Assembly (NCBI RefSeq): GCF_039555335.1
Contig: NC_092642.1
Coordinates: 14,146,243 to 14,210,242 of the forward strand
DNA length: 64,000 nucleotides
Source: Amphiura filiformis
Taxonomy: Eukaryota; Echinodermata; Ophiuroidea; Amphilepidida; Amphiuridae
Direction: 5' to 3'
The position numbers and the translations under genes are program-made. Under the pieces are notes generated by a model. It did not search any database, was not told the DNA's origin, and worked only from the letters and a program-made list of their open reading frames with translations. Shown piece by piece: positions 60,786 through 64,000 of the stretch. How positions within the stretch are numbered: position 1 is the stretch's first letter; each line of letters begins with the position of its first letter.

Positions 60786-61064
60786 CTTTTAACTTCCATT
60801 TATCCTTTAACTTCTCCCTTTCACACGTATGTCCACACTCCTCCAAAGCACAAAGAACTCTTTCTTGTGTAGCTTGTTGACCATTCCTTTTCCGCCAAAT
60901 TTCAAAGACTCTCCTTGCCTTCAAGTCTACATCTGATGTACCCGCCTCAATCTCTGCTTTGTCCATGTCCCTGCTTACATCCAGAGTATAGAACAAGTTG
61001 TGTAAATCTTCAGGACCCAGCAGTTTGATGATATCATTGATGTCTCGATCTGAGAGCTGAACGT
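60786..61064 (-). CDS. Gene A exon: death domain
   Basis: Acceptor TTGTTCATTCCAG and donor AAAAG|GTAAAA, 93 codons, phase 1 both ends. It reads VQLSDRDINDIIKLLGPEDL, then HNLFYTLDVSRDMDKAEIEA, ARRVFEIWRKRNGQQATQER and VLCALEECGHTCEREKLKDK. This is the six-helix death-domain pattern with the conserved Trp in helix 5 and the 'L..AL...G' helix 6. It starts with one base from an upstream exon, so the gene continues 5' (first exon not found in the window). Such domains recruit receptor or adaptor death domains at the membrane or in cytosolic platforms. Confidence 0.88.
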
Positions 61065-61701
61065 CTGGAATGAACAATAATTCGGCAATTGTTCATGAAA
61101 CATTTCTTATTGCGATTGCTTGAAGAATATTAACTTGTATTGTATTTTGTACCCTTTGAGTTGATGTTAAATAATATTGCTTGTTTAACATTAATGTTAA
61201 GATATAATGATGAAATTATTTCCCAATTTTATTTTCACACTTGCAAAACTGCAGCATGCTTTTATGCACCCTGAGCGTTTGTTAATGCGACCTGTTAGAT
61301 GCCCATCTTTGATTCTACCAAGCTTCAGGTAAGCCAGTTTATTGTATGATAGTGTTCTCATTCAGCTTCAACATTCCATTTATAATTATTTTTCAAAGTG
61401 ACTGATTTTGGCTGTTCACATCATTTGTTTTTGATCATTTTTTTTCTTAGAGTTGCACATTTGCTTGTTCTTGTGTCCTATTGTTGACCTTTTTACCAAT
61501 TGGTCCAAGAAAATCCCAATAAAGCAACATAAATAAAAGATGAAAAGAAAACTTAAAAAGTTCATTATGCAAATGTTTACCAATACATTCCAATTACTTG
61601 TATAGGCGTATTGCAAATAAAATATTTTAAAATTTATCATAACAACATGATGATGATGACGATGATAACGACCACCATCATCAGCATCATTGTCATCATC
61701 A

Positions 61702-61938
61702 CAGTGGCGTAGATGCCGGGGGGGGCAGCAGCAGGGCAACCCCTGGCAAAAATTGCCTATTTGGGCCCCCGCCCCCTAGTGCAAGGAAAAAAGAGGAAAA
61801 GGAGGAGAAAGAGGAAAAAGAGAGAGAGAGAGGGAGGGAGGGGCAGAGAGGTGGGGAATCCATACGATATGCAATACCATACGATTATTATACATACAGA
61901 TTTGCCCCCCCTTGGAAAAAATCCCAGATACGCCGCTG
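61702..61938. repeat. hAT-like MITE near the 5' side of gene A
   Basis: The ends CAGTGGCGTAGATGCC and GATACGCCGCTG are imperfect inverts. CATCATCA flanks both sides (61694-61701 and 61939-61946), although this lies in a CAT-rich context. The interior has GGGGGGG and a purine-rich AAAGAGGAAA region. Confidence 0.8.
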
Positions 61939-62053
61939 CATCATCATAATCATAATCCCCATCATCCTTGTACATGTATGTACACATCGATATAAAATAA
62001 CATGCAATGTGAAATAAACAAGCAGGCCAAGACTTCATTTGTTAATGTCATCA

Positions 62054-62215
62054 CTCTCAACACGCGATATTCAAAATTCCCGCGCTGAAATTGCCTGTGG
62101 CAATGACGTAATGGTTATTTGTGCTCAATTGTCGTCAGCCTTAACTGTGTTACTGGGACGTAATTGCCACAGGCAATTTCGGTCCCTGGGAAATTAAATA
62201 TCGCATGGTGAGAGA
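62054..62215. repeat. Small MITE with CTCTCA ends
   Basis: CTCTCAACACGCGATATT and AATATCGCATGGTGAGAG are imperfect inverts, and TTGCCTGTGGCAATGACGTA pairs with TACGTCC-TTGCCACAGGCAA-type sequence inside. No coding. Confidence 0.7.
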
Positions 62216-62379
62216 CGGCTATTTTTATTTGTTTTAAGGTCAATATGAGTTTGTTTTAATTACAAGGTGGTTCTCGAACCACGAGTCTCGCCTGCTTTTG
62301 CGACCACCTGCTTTTTCAATTACTTTTGGTAGAGGTAAATGAATTTGGCAGTTATCGGCTGGGCACGATTATCTGGCTG

Positions 62380-63182
62380 ATGGTGACTGTACCCACCAAA
62401 TGTCATGCCTATCCGACAGTTTTACTAATTTGACCTCAGATGACCCCTGTTGACCCTGAAATGACCTTCCAAAATTTGGCTTCAAATGTTGACTGCACCC
62501 ACCAAGTTTCATGCCCATCTGACAGTTTTTACTAATTTGACCTCAGATGACCTCAAATTGACCTTCCAAAAATTTGGCTTTAAATGTTGACGGTACCCAC
62601 CAAGTTTCATGCCCATCCAATTTGACCTCAGATGGACCCCTGGTGACCTCGAAATGACCTTCCAAAAATTTGGCTTAAAATGTTGACTGTACCCACCAAG
62701 TTTCATGCCCATACGACTGTTTTTACTAATTTGACCTCAAATGAGACCTGGTGACCTCAAAATGACCTTCCAAAAATTTGGCTTTAAATGTTGACTGTAC
62801 CCACCAAGTTTCATGCCCATCCGACAGTTTTTACTCATTTGACCTCAGATGACCCCTGGTGACCTCGAAATGACCTTCCAAAAATTTGGCTTAATATGTT
62901 GACTGTACCCACCAAGTTTCATGCCCATATGATTGTTTTTACTACTTTGACCCCAAATGACCCCTGGTGACCTCGAAATGGCCTTCCAAAAATTTGGCTT
63001 AATATGTTGACTGTACCCACCAAGTTTCATGCCCATATGATTGTTTTTACTACTTTGACCCCAAATGACCCCTGGTGACCTCGAAATGACCTTCCAAAAA
63101 TTTGGCTTTAAATGTTGACTGTACCCACCAATTTTCATGCCCATTAAATACTTTTTACTAATTTGACCTCAGATGACCCCTG
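62380..63182. repeat. Tandem satellite, 108 bp unit, about 7.5 copies
   Basis: Units share GTTGACTGTACCCACCAAGT, TTCATGCCCATCCGACAG, TTTGACCTCAGATGACCCC and GACCTCGAAATGACCTTCCA. Spacing is 96-98 bp in the first two and 107-108 bp in later ones. Each unit has three or four TGACCT/TGACCC half-sites spaced as direct repeats (N4 then N5). Minus-strand open frames here are repeat artefacts. Confidence 0.92.
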
Positions 63183-63692
63183 CACAGTGTCGACCTCCTA
63201 TACGATAAATATAAATTTAATACTCCGTTGGTGAGCGACGGGCGAGTGGTATTTCACCGAACGCAAGAAAAGGAGTTCTATCTGATTGGCTAGCAATCGA
63301 TCGCTTAGGTCGCTTAGTAGTCAACTACAAACTCAAAACTGAGCAACGTATTCAATTCGATTGAAATCGATATTCTATTATTAGGCGTAGATAAAGAGAG
63401 TGATAGTGTGTCAATAATGTACATTGTATTGCAGCTGGGTTTTACATGCATTCCTTTATATTATTATTTCTCAAAGAGTTGAATATGATCACAATTTTTA
63501 CCCAGGATTTCAAATTTTTACCCAAAAATTGCAGTTAAACATATCCACAGCAAAATACCGGTCCTCACTAATTAGTGTATTTAATTTCCAGTTAGTGTAT
63601 TTAAGATAAAACCTGACATCAAATAAAATTTTCTTGCAATAGAAATATCATATGGGATACTGATATGGTAGGCCGCAACCGCCAACGTGGAG
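63183..63692. repeat. Partial inverted copy of the element inserted in the Ngaro
   Basis: Begins CACAGTGTCGACCTCCTATA and matches 41237-41757 in inverted orientation through GGTGAGCGAC, GGCTAGCAATCGATCGCTTA and ATCATATGGGATACTGATAT to AACCGCCAACGTGGAGG. The rest of the element is missing. Confidence 0.85.
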
Positions 63693-64000
63693 GTTGATTT
63701 TGGAACTGGGGTCTGAAACAAGTGGAGATATCTGTGAATGCATGTAGAAACACCATTGCAACAAGTCATTTTTGTGGAAATTACTGTAATTTTTGAGGAA
63801 ATCCAAATATTTTGGAAAATAAACCTGTCGAATTCGGCAGCCTTGCACAGTGTTATACTATGGGAGATTATGGGCTGATAAAGTACTTATATTATAGGAA
63901 TTATAAACATAGCCCAGCTCATTATTTGGTATCAGTCTATTTTTACATTGAAGGCAAAGGTTTCTTTTCTCTATTGATGGCACAATATCATCAGCAAGTA
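63693..64000. other. No gene seen
   Basis: AT-rich, with no supported exon or repeat. The first exon of gene A could lie here or beyond the window. Confidence 0.4.

Noticed and set aside
61256-61334. Short plus-strand stretch between a CTGCAG acceptor and a CTTCAG|GTAAGC donor
   Set aside because: Good splice signals but only about 25 codons, no partner exons on that strand and no paralogue.
62509-63144. Repeating protein with GMKLGGYSQHLKPNFWKV units on the minus strand
   Set aside because: It is a translation of the 108 bp satellite; no start, splice or domain support, and units are frame-broken elsewhere in the array.
1-64000. tRNA, rRNA, CRISPR or bacterial features
   Set aside because: No tRNA box pairs, no spaced short direct repeats of CRISPR type, and split genes with GT-AG introns and eukaryotic retroelements throughout.

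Overview
This is a 64 kb piece of an animal nuclear genome. It is AT-rich, intron-rich and packed with repeats. The death-fold and TRADD-N-like gene content, the recurring 'taggcctat' words, Ngaro and Penelope retroelements and many small foldback elements suggest a marine invertebrate deuterostome, most likely an echinoderm (hemichordate not excluded). That assignment is inference. I see no rRNA, tRNA, bacterial operon or CRISPR array.

Host genes. All convincing host coding exons lie on the minus strand. They form two paralogous multi-exon genes in tandem. Upstream gene A (about 61.1 to 45.6 kb) encodes, in order, a death domain (60786-61064), a basic linker (58211-58495), a death effector domain (DED, 54643-54882), an alpha/beta domain that resembles TRADD-N (49861-50175), and a kinase N-lobe-like terminal exon (45639-46030). 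Downstream gene B (about 19.8 kb to 9.5 or 4.3 kb) encodes an ATG-bearing first exon (19647-19779), the same linker split over two exons (17576-17734 and 16040-16225), a DED (13000-13242) and the TRADD-N-like domain (9483-9773). It may continue into an exon at 5951-6121 and a 1.07 kb terminal exon (4261-5333). Nearly every exon starts and ends in phase 1, so the domains are interchangeable cassettes. The likely role is a cytoplasmic death/innate-immunity adaptor.

The most interesting item is the terminal exon at 4261-5333. It carries an LC8 (dynein light chain) motif of the STQT type, followed by a BH3-like helix whose spacing matches vertebrate BIM/BMF. It is either a separate BIM-like BH3-only gene or the 3' end of gene B, which would fuse death-fold adaptor modules to a BH3 effector.

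Mobile DNA. Between the two genes lie a 5'-truncated non-LTR retrotransposon (27143-29984), a 1.37 kb palindrome (31771-33140) and an essentially complete Ngaro-type tyrosine-recombinase retrotransposon (35368-45522) with diagnostic split direct repeats. A 2.18 kb DNA element with TIRs and a 5 bp target duplication sits between its RT and RNase H. Introns hold a Penelope fragment, a Tc1/mariner element with long TIRs, several hAT-like MITEs with 8 bp target duplications (one nested), foldback elements, and a 108 bp satellite rich in AGGTCA-type half-sites upstream of gene A.

Exon borders were read by eye from splice consensus, phase and paralogue comparison. No alignment or transcript evidence was available.
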